In this document: one piece after another, positions 1-9,716 of the stretch | Layout: each line of letters starts with the position of its first letter | Position numbering within the stretch: the first letter of the stretch is position 1 | DNA from: Hyaloperonospora brassicae | Taxonomy: Eukaryota; Oomycota; Peronosporomycetes; Peronosporales; Peronosporaceae | NCBI GenBank assembly: GCA_947650285.1 | Contig: CANTFL010000165.1 | Coordinates: 62,001-126,000, forward strand | Reading direction: 5' to 3' | DNA length: 64,000 nucleotides | Translations under genes and position numbers: made by a program | The notes under the pieces: generated by a model | The model's input: the letters and a program-made list of their open reading frames with translations, nothing else | Told to the model about the DNA's origin: nothing | Databases searched by the model: none

Positions 1-1672
1 CACAGCGACTTTCCCAAGATTTTCAACTTGTCTCCGTAGAAGTGTCGAATGAAGCTGGTGGGAAAACTGGCACTGTGTTCCGACTCAGCATGGGCCACCG
101 AATCCATGAAATCGTGTACAATGAAGAAACGCAGACAATTGATGTGAAGCGCTACCTCCAGAAGGTGACGACACGCTCGGATGTGGACATCATGGAGTAT
201 CGCTACTCGCTCTGGTCGCCTATTGTGAATCGATTTGTTGCAGTTGGCCAAGAGTTCCGCAAGTATCTGCAGGTAGAATACCAGTGGAACCACCTTGACC
301 AACTAATCTGCGGCTACATTGACGTCATGAGTGAAGGGATCCGCTACAAGCGCAGTCTTTATTGCCTCTTTCCACCTCGGTTACAAGGCTCCGATATCAG
401 CGATCAAGGTGAGAGGAAGCGCAACGCATCTGCAATCTTCTTGGGGACGTCCTTACTAATTTGTTGCGTATGTCTGCTTTGTTGCTTCTAGACAATTTGC
501 GGAATTACACACAAGGATGTCGGAAGTTCCTCGAGTTTCTGCGAGGCAAGGCAGGTGCTAGTACAGGTTTTCCAAGCGTGCAGTTTTCGACTGACTGGAA
601 ACACGATATCGCAGCGAGCGGTACTGAAGCGTTCAAGCGCGTTGGGCAGCGAAGTGTCAAGATGCTGCTGCATACCAACGATGCGTTAACCAGTCAAAAC
701 TGGGTGATTGCCAAGATTGACACGGAGGTGTTTCCGACACAGTGTTTCCATGTGGAGATCCAGTGGCTTGTGTGTCGCAGCTCTCTCGTCGATGATCTAA
801 TCACTGGATTGAGTCGCCGTGCGAAGCAGCTCGGTCTGGAAATGCACAGGGTGACTGAAAACGGCATCTCGAGCAATCTCGACCTGCATCCGCTGAACTG
901 CCCCATCTTCTTGAGAATTGACGGTCCACTCGAGCAGCAAGAGGTGGAGAAGGCACTGGTGGAGCGATTTGATTTCTGTGCGGAGGCGCTGCACCCGATC
1001 CCGTTCACACATCTGAATCATAACGCAGAGTACGCGGTCGTGGCGCAGGAGCCCTGTCAACCGCGCGCGCGTCGGATGACTTCGTATTACCGGCAGTATG
1101 TACACCGGTCGCTATCGTGCTTTGCGCGTATGACGCAGACCGGACTGGTGTGGATTTCGAACCAGAAGGTGCACGACGACGAGATCCAGCCGATCTTTGA
1201 TCAGCTGCGGCAGTATATTGAGTCACTGCAGGTGGTGCGCTCGGCGTTGGTGAGTCTGTCGGACGACGCGTCCAAGACTGAAGAAGCAGGAGCAGCAGCA
1301 ACAGCATTGTCAATGGAGATTGAAGAAGCTGTGCCATCGAAGCAAAGAGCGCCGAAACTCGGCGCAAGTAGCCTTTGCGAAGAAAGCGTCACGAAACAGT
1401 CGGAGAGCACAGCTAGCAAAGCGGAGAACGAAAGCAGTCGAGCGGCGGCCAACGTCGTGGTGCATCATGCCGTCCTGGATACGAAAGAAGACCATTCGAC
1501 CACTGCTGGCGAGACTGCTGGCTCCAGTGCCCCATTTGCGATCGAACCGCAGGCAGATGAGGATCCTGCGGAATGTGGCGCAATGCCATCTGTGGAGAAA
1601 AAGACGGCCGCGAGACGATACGCTTCGAGTGGAGAGTACGCGTCCCCGACCTCGTGCGGCTCGGCGGCGTGA
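1..1672 (+). CDS. DEPDC5: Iml1/DEPDC5-like protein, C-terminal part (5' partial)
   Basis: The reading frame is open to the window edge, so the gene starts upstream. Exons are <3-408 and 492-1672; the 83-bp intron is GT-AG with a TTACTAAT branch-like site. The first exon holds the SMGH-x-IH / LxYRYSLWSP / WNxLDQLICGY signature that I recognise from the post-DEP part of Iml1/DEPDC5, the GATOR1 subunit that acts as GAP for Rag GTPases and restrains TORC1 at the lysosome or vacuole. The second exon continues with a folded region ending near VHRSLSCFARMTQTGLVWIS, resembling the family's C-terminal domain. It closes with about 130 low-complexity Ala/Ser/Glu-rich residues that look oomycete-specific. 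The family call rests on motif recall; the DEP domain itself lies outside the window. Confidence 0.62.
409..491 (+). other. Intron in the Iml1/DEPDC5-like gene
   Basis: The donor is GTGAGA and the acceptor TTGCTTCTAG, with TTACTAAT about 35 bp before the acceptor. Removing it joins two long open frames in phase, rebuilding an aspartate codon across the junction. Confidence 0.75.
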
Positions 1673-2349
1673 ATCGGACCTGCGTGTAGCCACTTTAGGC
1701 TGCTTGAGTTAGTGCACGGCGGGTACGTGTATCAACTTGTCACGTGTGGACACCGATCCTGCAGTGCGATTGGCGATTGATTACTGCCGGAGCGCAGCTA
1801 CGACAGGAGAGCGACAGGAAGGCATATGGATCCGACGAAAACCAGTGAGTGCACTTGTAATGTAGTAGCAACGGCACCTCAGCGAGAGAGAGAAAGCAAA
1901 CGAGACCGTCTTGCGAATCCGTCGTACATCACGGGCGCCCACACTGTCCCTGTCGAGCGACGCACGACCAGTCCGTCCGTCGTCACGTCGTGTCCCCCAA
2001 GTGGCTACATCCCGTCTCCCCCATCCCCCTTCGACGCCAAGCGACAGGCCACATGACGACCGTACCTCACCTCGACTCGGTGCTGTTTGTTTGCCCCCAG
2101 GCGGTCCACCCCCCACCCCGTCCCTCCTCGCCGCGGCTCTACGCGCTACTTCACGCCGTCCCGCTCGCCCTCGCGCCCGCTTCTCCTCTCCCCTCGCCGT
2201 CAATAGGCCATCTGTCGGGCGACGCCCCGTCTCCTCTCGTCCCGGACCATGGCCCGCGCCAGCGCCTCTCCCTCCCCCCGCGCCCCTCTCCTCGTCACGC
2301 ACTCACTGTCCATCTCGCCGCCCGTCGCTCGCTCGCTGCGTGTCGCCCG
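1673..2349. other. Intergenic / 5' region of the FYVE gene
   Basis: The stretch is pyrimidine-rich and open in several frames. An in-frame ATG at 2053 could extend the FYVE protein by 99 residues, but the extension is proline/serine/arginine-rich and has no recognisable domain. No other gene can be supported here. Confidence 0.4.
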
Positions 2350-2988
2350 ATGGCGCTCGCCGCCGCTGTCTCCCCCGGCCGTCCCCCTCCTCTTCCTCGC
2401 GCGCTGCGCCTCGCGCCCCGTACCGTCGTCCGCCGCCTGTCGGCGCAGGCCGTACGCGGCGTCACGACCCGCGGCGCTGCGCTCTGCCACCGCTCGCATT
2501 GGGTGCCCAAATCCTCGCGCGCGAGCTGCTCGAACTGCCGCCGCAGCTTCCGCCTCTGGGCCACCAAACGCCACTGCCGCCTGTGCGGAGAGGTCGTGTG
2601 CGGCCCGTGCTCGACCAAACGCGTCCTCTTTGCGCGCAAGAGCGTCCGCGCGTGCGACGACTGCGTGGCCGCCCACGAGCGGCCGCCGACGAGCGCTGCG
2701 CCGTCGACGACGTGGCTGGGCCCGCGTCGCCGGACGACGGCCGTTGCTTCGAGCACGAGCTACAGTACTACTGGCGTCGAGTTCTTTCTCTCCTCTTCTT
2801 CTTCTTCGCCTTCTTCGTCTTCCCGTTGTTGTTGTTCGTCGTCGTCGTCGTCAACGGGAACACCGATAGCGGTTGTAGACTACCGCCTGACGCTGTCTCG
2901 CCCGGTGCAGCTTCTGCTGGTTGCGGTGGCAGCGCTCGCGGTGATAACGGGCTGCGCGCTCGAGCGCGTGACGCAAATCTGGATGTAG
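2350..2988 (+). CDS. FYVE zinc-finger protein with C-terminal membrane segment
   Basis: A 212-residue protein if translation starts at the ATG at 2350. Residues 51-106 form a FYVE finger, a PtdIns(3)P-binding module typical of endosomal proteins and greatly expanded in oomycetes. All four Cys pairs are visible (CSNC, CRLC, CGPC, CDDC), as is the basic TKRHCRLCG patch. The usual WxxD motif reads WVPK, so the conserved Asp is missing. A serine-rich linker encoded by TCT/TCG microsatellite-like DNA (about 145-172) is followed by a hydrophobic stretch (about 183-205) that could anchor the protein in a membrane. A longer form from 2053 (311 aa) is possible. The finger is clear; start and topology are inferred. 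Confidence 0.7.
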   Translation: MALAAAVSPGRPPPLPRALRLAPRTVVRRLSAQAVRGVTTRGAALCHRSHWVPKSSRASCSNCRRSFRLWATKRHCRLCGEVVCGPCSTKRVLFARKSVRACDDCVAAHERPPTSAAPSTTWLGPRRRTTAVASSTSYSTTGVEFFLSSSSSSPSSSSRCCCSSSSSSTGTPIAVVDYRLTLSRPVQLLLVAVAALAVITGCALERVTQIWM

Positions 2989-5900
2989 GATTTGCACTGC
3001 CTGTGACGAGGGGGCACACGAGTCAACGGGGACGGGGCGACCTGTTTGGATCCGTATGGACGCAGACGAACAGCGGCATTTCAAGCTGTTCAGGTTGAGC
3101 CTTTAGGGTATACGCGCAACAAGACAACACGACAGACGTTGTTTTTTATTCCAATTAACACGAGCGATGACACGCAACAGAGTCTTCCGACAGGTGAAGC
3201 GGTCGTTATGGATTGGCAGCTGTCGAGCAACCGAATGGCAATGACAGCGTCTCGTGCGTGTGTGGTAGTACTACCTTTTCGCGCGTTCCCACTGTTGATC
3301 AGCATTGTTGCACTCGTGCACTCGGCAATTGCTCGGTCGAGCATGTTGCGATTCGATGGCTGTCAGCACGAGGGCATTGACATCCGATTGCTCGATGTAT
3401 AAGGCCCAGCAGCACTCCTTGATCTGACTCATGCCACTGTTTTGGCTTCTTTTGTCGAGCTCGGGCGGTGGTCGTTGTCAAGAAGAGCGATGCAGTAATG
3501 ACTCAGAGGTGAGCCTAAAAGCCTTCGAGGTCGTTCGCATCGAGCTGATTCTGTTACGGACAGTAGGAATGCGATTTGAGACTGAGCACACGCTGCCGAT
3601 AACCGACCAGACCACGCGGACGTGGGCATTGCGTTCTGTCCACAAGTGGGTAGACACACAGTCGGAGCTGAGAGCTGAGGCAGTCTACAGAGTACCAACG
3701 TCATAATTATGCTGAAAAGGTCGCTGCCGTTCACTCATGACTGGACAAGGCAAAGTTACTGGCAAGCCAAGAAGTTCGTGGGCGTTCAGCAACTGTATCT
3801 ATCAGTCGACTAGCTGCTACTATCAGTCTAGTTCGGCACGACGATACTTCGGTATGGCGAGAGTGAGGTGCACTGCGAGTCGAGCAACGAAATACTTTCG
3901 CTATACCTATGGAGAGCTATGCATTACAAACTTGACCCTTACACGACAGCGTCGATAGAAGAGTCAACACGACAGCGTCGATATTGTTCTCGAAAACGTA
4001 AAATTCGGGTGGCCTCGAGGACGACCAGTTTGTTGAGACGAGATTGAGTAGAATGACGAACGGTGTTTAGATACCAACATAGTCGCTCTTGCAGACTCGC
4101 GGGCTACCGTGCTCTACGTGTGGATAACGGGATGACAAGCGCTCTCTGTTACGTGCTTGTAAATGCGCAAATGATTGAGGAGATGCAGACAAGTTGACGG
4201 TGTTGTGAGCGTCAACTTCTCGAGGTATGGACCGCTAACCACACACGGCGAGATCCATAGTATGTGTGCGCCAACATGTATAGCGTACAGACGGCGTCAG
4301 CAAAACGTCGACCAAAAGCAGGTATGAAAGTTTGGTCAGTCTGACACAATGAGAGAACACCGCGTCGGAGAAAGAGCTTTGCTCCATTGTTAAATGTTTG
4401 ATCCCCCTCCACGTCGGTCTTCTCCGCGCTGCACAAGACCTTTCTATCGCTTGAAAGTTTCTGCGATATGAAAGGAACAGTCCGATACGGGTGTTAGAGT
4501 CCATAAGGTTTCGCAGCTAAATTGCGCGTGTGCTCCAAGGCATCTGATGGGATCGTGCTGACCTCAAATGGGTCCGCAACACTAATATTTTTTCGGTAAA
4601 CGGTACTTTGCGCGTGTACAATGGACAATACGGTATTCGACCATGTGCGAGATCGCCTGAGATGCTAGCCTCAAGGCGCAAACAAAGCAATTTAGAACAT
4701 GGTGAGGTAGCTTTACAGCGGCGCAGGGCGCATGCCAGAGCAGCACGCCTCGTCTGAGAAGATCCTATTGTTTCGCACCAGATGTCGCGCGATATCTACC
4801 AACACCTCATTCAGTTGCTAGCTTCGGATGTATCGTAATCGACTCGTTTCATCGTATTCCATCCTTATGAAGCAAGTGACGTGTATTGCTCTTCTGCAGA
4901 AATAGCAAATGCTCAATCTTATGTCGCCCGCCATCCTATATGCGTGGTAACTCTGAAGCGATGATCGCACAAATCTCATGGGAGATCAACGCTTTGATGT
5001 CATGCCACAACCTTTAAAGCGATGCGATCGACCTAATGATGCGGTTAATACTAGTGTCAGTTGTGTGAGGATGCGCTCACAATGCTGAGGGTACTCTCTC
5101 GACTGAATATCTATGCGTGGACTAATCTGCTTGCTGTCGGTTTGAGTTTTGATCGGCCGATCATGGACATTATTTCGGCATTATTGCTACTTCAATGGGG
5201 TCAGTAAGGAAGTCCTTTACGACCTTATCACAACCCGACCATGTGAACTAAGACCGTTGAGGTTCTGGCTTGCCCAGGCCATGTTTGTACTGCACATGCT
5301 ACCTACCCTTCACTGCGTGGTAGATTCTACACCTTGCTAAGCCGTCGAGTCTATCGCTGTATGGTCCGTGTCATGGTTTTTGTTCTACTTCATTTGCAAT
5401 GGTGTCATCTTTGACGCCACTGAGAGCAAACAAACGATCATGATCTAGCGTTGGTTGAGCGAACATTATAGCAAACGACTTCATACTTATAGCGCTCCTA
5501 CTCAGCCAATATAGACGAGCACATACCCGACCAGCGTCGTTGTGTAAAAGTTTGAGATGCATAGAGACATGTTGCAAACTACCACATCACTTACATCATT
5601 TACTTTGGACGCTCATCGTGTTCATACTGCCAAGACTTGGTATGTGATTGTTGCCTTCTAGGCAAGGCACTCCATCACTCGAACGTTTGCAGCCATCCGA
5701 TTCCAATAAAGAATCACAAAAACCTTCTGCCCTGTACCGTAACCTGGTGTAGCTTGCAACAAGGGCACGACCTCCTGGCTTTTGCACGCTCCTTCACAAA
5801 GCATGCCCCGTTGACATGGCTAGTGTCAAGTACTTGTCTTCGCTTATCGAGCGCGTTTGCTTGTTGTTGTTTTGGTTCGATCGGGACAAGATCCGTGGTA

Positions 5901-6045
5901 GAAAAAATGCCCACAAGACGAATTAGCTGCTATTTTTTAGATTGCCTTCCGTAATCGAAATGTAGTTATCGAGTGCTGATTCACTTGGCTGGCTACGAAC
6001 ACCCTCCGACCAAAGTCCAAAGCCACATTCTGCATGACTTCTTGC
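2989..6045. other. About 3 kb without a supported gene
   Basis: Only short, compositionally random open frames on both strands. I recognised no protein, tRNA-like element or repeat. The part near 6045 is 3' flank of the proteasome gene. Confidence 0.5.
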
Positions 6046-7263
6046 TTAGTGGTAGAATTCAAACGTCGTATCCGCCTGCTTGATGGCATTTTTGTATCCC
6101 TTATCGAAGTCCTTGGGTAGCACAACGTAGCGATTCTTCCGCACCGCTTGCAACCCTGCTTCCTGGCAGATGGACGCAATGTCAGCCGAGCTGATCTTCT
6201 CCGGTCGGTTCACATAATCCTCGAGATCCACCTCGTCTCCGAGATTCATCTTTGCGGTACAAGCCTGGTAGATCAGACGCTTTTGTCGTCGATCCGGCAG
6301 CGGGAACTCAATCTTGCGGTCCAATCGACCAGGACGAAGTAGTGCCGGGTCCAGCGTGTCGGCGCGGTTAGTAGCCATGATGACCTTAACGTTCGTCGCT
6401 TGGTCAAAGCCATCCATCTGGTTGAGCAACTCCAACAAAATCCGCTGTACTTCTCGATCTGCACCGGTCTGGGCGTCAAAGCGCTTGGTCGCAATCGCAT
6501 CCACTTCGTCAATAAACACGATAGCAGGCGAGTTCTCTTTCGCTAGACGAAAGACATCACGGACCATGCGTGGACCTTCGCCCAAGTACTTCTGCACAAA
6601 CTCCGAGCCCACGACGCTGATGAACGCAGCGGTGGTCGCATTCGCCACTGCTTTGGCCAGCATCGTCTTGCCCGTGCCTGGTGGGCCGTACATGAGCACG
6701 CCACGCGGGGGATCCACGCCAATCTGCTTGTACAGGTCAAAGTGGGTGAGCGGCAGCTCCACGGCCTCCCGCACCTCCTGCTTCTGGATGTCCATGCCGC
6801 CAATGTCCGAGTACGAGACGTCCGGGCGCTCGGACATTTGCATCATCTGGATGCTCGAGTCCGACTCGGGGGGCAGCACGTCCACGACCGCGTGCGAGTG
6901 GCGGTGCAGCGCCACCGACGAGTTGGGCTTCAGCCGTTCGCGGTCCAGTGTGCTCAGGATGCGCACGTAGTAGTTGGAGCCAGCGGTGGAGCCCACGATG
7001 CCGTAGTTGGCGTCCACCATCTCGAGAAATTGGCCAATGACGAGCGGGACCGACTGGATCCGCTTGACCTCTTCTTTGGCCCGGATGAGCTCCCGCTTGA
7101 GGTTCTTCATCTCGTCCTTGATGTAGCCCTCCTGGATGTCGAGGAACTCTAGATGCCGCTCGAGCGACTTGTACTTGGCGTACAGGTCCGTCTTCGTCTC
7201 AATGGACACGGGCACGAGCGGCTCCTCGTCCGCGACGACGGGGGGGAGCCCGATCTCTTCCAT
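6046..7263 (-). CDS. PSMC4: 26S proteasome regulatory ATPase Rpt3 (S6B)
   Basis: A 405-residue, single-exon AAA+ ATPase, close to the roughly 420 aa of animal and yeast Rpt3. It is one of six ring subunits of the 19S base that unfold substrates and open the 20S gate. The coiled coil spans about 25-75 and the OB region about 75-140. Walker A GPPGTGKT is at 193-200, Walker B VFIDEVD at 249-255, and the arginine-finger region RPGRLDRK at 310-317. The Rpt3-typical stretch [15 protein letters not shown] confirms the paralogue. The C-terminus EFYH keeps the hydrophobic-Tyr-X (HbYX) motif that docks into the 20S alpha ring. The start at 7263 gives the expected MEEIG N-terminus. The plus-strand frames across this gene are antisense artefacts. 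Confidence 0.97.
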   Translation of the reverse strand: MEEIGLPPVVADEEPLVPVSIETKTDLYAKYKSLERHLEFLDIQEGYIKDEMKNLKRELIRAKEEVKRIQSVPLVIGQFLEMVDANYGIVGSTAGSNYYVRILSTLDRERLKPNSSVALHRHSHAVVDVLPPESDSSIQMMQMSERPDVSYSDIGGMDIQKQEVREAVELPLTHFDLYKQIGVDPPRGVLMYGPPGTGKTMLAKAVANATTAAFISVVGSEFVQKYLGEGPRMVRDVFRLAKENSPAIVFIDEVDAIATKRFDAQTGADREVQRILLELLNQMDGFDQATNVKVIMATNRADTLDPALLRPGRLDRKIEFPLPDRRQKRLIYQACTAKMNLGDEVDLEDYVNRPEKISSADIASICQEAGLQAVRKNRYVVLPKDFDKGYKNAIKQADTTFEFYH

Positions 7264-8612
7264 GCTGCAGAAAGTGGTGTGTCAGGGCCATGGACCACGT
7301 GATCGTATGTGTACCACATGAAAAAAGGGGATCCTGAACCCACGCACGACGCGTCACACGTTTGTGCTGTCCAGTGCAAATGTGCTGTCTCATGCTCTAA
7401 ATGGTTTCCATGACGTTGTTACACAAAGGCGGACAAATTGACACAAAGCGGTTGGATGGTACGTATGCCATGCGTTGCAGCAGCTGATTGATGCAGTACG
7501 TATTCCAGGTATGATTTTATACACCAGGAGAAGGCTACTGCTGCATGATCTGGCCTTGACATAAGAGACTTTGCCGCTGGCGTTTTGACAAATCGGTCAT
7601 GTACCCCTACGTGTTTCATCGAGTTGAGGGATCCGAGTTACAGTTATCACGCTGAATGCACCATGAGGGGATTCGATTGTTGGCGATCCATATAGCACAG
7701 CTGTCGAATGCAGCGAGATCGACGTGGCTCTCGACAAGGGCAGAACTTGCTGCGAATGGTAAGAGGTCGCCAATGCGAGGAATGTAAATTCGCATGGTGA
7801 CTGTCCATCCGCGTTGTTGTCGAACGGAAAAGTAGTACCAGGGTCCTGGACCTCGAACATTCGTAAAACCTATTGGCGCTTACCGTAGTTACATGATGTA
7901 CACGCGACGCCGTATCGATCGAACATGACTATGTTGTGGCAAGTCGCTGACCCGCTCGTTGGTCCCATGACGCAATACGGTTGCGATGAGCTTCGTGGAC
8001 GCTGAGCAAACTGTTGGGGTGATGAGCCGAAAGATGATCTCGGGCTGAAACTAGCAAAGGTCGAGGAATGAACCTAACAACTGCCCTGATGGAACGCATG
8101 GCTGAAAGCCTTTGGCAGGGAGATGTTTGTGAGAGAAGTCGCGGGCGGTCTGCTTAAACACGGTACGGATCACACTGCATCTATTATTGCACTGGTGATG
8201 AACGGCTACTCGTGCTACGTGGCAAAATAGAATTGCTGGAAGGGAGGCTAAGAGCAGCGGTACCTCTTTCCGGCTTTTGCGAACAGGTCTTGCCCTGAGA
8301 CTTTTGCCGATTGCATACGACAGACGCCTTGGCCAAGAAATCGTCATGCAGTCGCGACATTCTGTCGTTGATTCCCGACAGAATCATGCAATTACACGCG
8401 TCTATCCTTCTGCAAAAGCCTCGAGGTCCATTCTAGCAAACAAGTCAAGTCGAGTCGATTTCGGATGTACACGCAGCCGTTCGTTCATGTATAGTTGAAG
8501 ACGATAGCTGCATCAACGCTAGAGCACGTGTCTTGGCTGTAACGTGCCTTCTGCCATGCAAGCTCAGCAAGCACCAAACCCGAGCGCAACAGCAGCAGCA
8601 CCACCGTCTCGA
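7264..8612. other. Intergenic, nothing recognised
   Basis: Upstream flank of Rpt3 and downstream flank of the secreted-protein gene. Only short frames without domains; no repeats were noticed. Confidence 0.5.
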
Positions 8613-9203
8613 TCACGCCGTCTCATGTTTTTTGCCAAGGCCGACGCAGTTCTTGTACACCTGCCACGAGTAGATGCCATCGACGTACCGGATGCCGAGC
8701 CAGTACCACCGGAGGGTGCACGAGTCTCCGCACGAGCTGTAGTCCACCTCATGTTGTCCGAGCGGAAACTCCGTGCGGCAATTGCGGCCCGCGATCACTT
8801 GCGTGTCATCGAGCCAGACCTCGCAAGGGCCGTCGAGCGTGTAGCCCGAGCTCTCGAACGTGCCGTTCGTCGGAATGTCCTGCGTCTCGGACTGAAGACT
8901 CGTGAAGCCGCAGTCAAAGGACGCGTCTTTCGACACGTGGTAGAGCGACTGGTCGTCCAGCATAGCGCGCAATGACGCGTAGCCGTGCTCTTGTTTCCAG
9001 CTCTGCGCTTCAATGCTCGTGTTGACGCCTTGATCCTGCAGATAGGCAAGCGCTTTGCCTTGGGCGATGGGATCGTCGAGAAGGAAATGCGGCGACGGGT
9101 AACGAACGACCTGACCGTCGTCTGGATCGCTGATCAACCGCTGCCCCGTGACGCCCGCGGACAGGAACAGAGCAAGCAGGAGACGCAGCACTATAGGATG
9201 CAT
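8613..9203 (-). CDS. Small secreted cysteine-containing protein, oomycete type
   Basis: A 196-residue single-exon protein. Residues 1-20 are a clear signal peptide (MHPIVLRLLLALFLSAGVTG, probable cleavage before QRL). The mature part has six cysteines in a C-terminal module with GPCEVWLDD, DYSSCGDSC, LRWYWLG and WQVYKNCV, and two N-glycosylation sequons (NTS, NGT). I have an impression that similar modules occur in conserved Phytophthora secreted proteins, but I cannot name a family. There is no RxLR-dEER, no LxLFLAK and no N-terminal His after cleavage, so RxLR, CRN and AA17-type copper-enzyme assignments are not supported. It is probably apoplastic or cell-wall associated; that is inference from the signal peptide only. 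Confidence 0.75.
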   Translation of the reverse strand: MHPIVLRLLLALFLSAGVTGQRLISDPDDGQVVRYPSPHFLLDDPIAQGKALAYLQDQGVNTSIEAQSWKQEHGYASLRAMLDDQSLYHVSKDASFDCGFTSLQSETQDIPTNGTFESSGYTLDGPCEVWLDDTQVIAGRNCRTEFPLGQHEVDYSSCGDSCTLRWYWLGIRYVDGIYSWQVYKNCVGLGKKHETA

Positions 9204-9716
9204 TGGTCTCCTAGCGGTCGAAAGTATCAGAAGTTGGCTGGTTGGCTGGCTGGTGATGGGTGCGTGAAGGCCGTCTCGATAGTGCTTATGCTACCGGTTG
9301 AGATCAGTAGAGGGAACGCTGGACCAGTGTCGTGTACACATCCGGCCGTCCATCGGTGAGCGTCGCTCGCTTCAATGATTTGCGTACGAAACAACGTGCA
9401 AGAAAGTAACCGCGAAACAAAAGTAGCTACTACTGACTCATGGCGTCCTGATAGACTACAACGCGACGCCGATCCTCAGCTCGATTCCCCTTCCTGCAAA
9501 GGCTTTCGGGAAAGAGCGTCATTACTCAGCGCTTGTCGTCCGTCAAAGCAGCCAAGCTTCTCATACAGAGCGGCTTAGCAACTTGGCCTCCGTCAATTGC
9601 GTTCTCCCCCCTCTTCCTTTTCACCTCCTGGCACCAACACACTTCCTGCCGTTCTCCAACAAGGTTGGAAACGTGGCTAGCAGGACTGGCAAGGCTTGGA
9701 GGAAACCAGAGGGGGC
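9204..9716. other. Short intergenic region, 3' UTR of TXNRD plus 5' region of the secreted gene
   Basis: Contains the candidate SECIS. Near 9236-9252 there are three GTTGGCTG(G)-type copies (TTGGCTGGTTGGCTGGCTGG) just upstream of the secreted-protein start. No gene seen. Confidence 0.5.
9455..9540 (-). promoter_or_regulatory. Candidate SECIS element in the thioredoxin reductase 3' UTR
   Basis: About 200 nt past the UGA the minus strand carries ATGA (9522-9519), then 12 nt, then AAA (9506-9504) in a predicted apical loop, then CGA (9483-9481). CTCTTTCC and GGAAGGGG can form an 8-bp helix with G-U pairs between the quartet and the loop. Spacing fits a eukaryotic SECIS, but the lower helix is weak and the internal loop slightly asymmetric. 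Confidence 0.45.
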
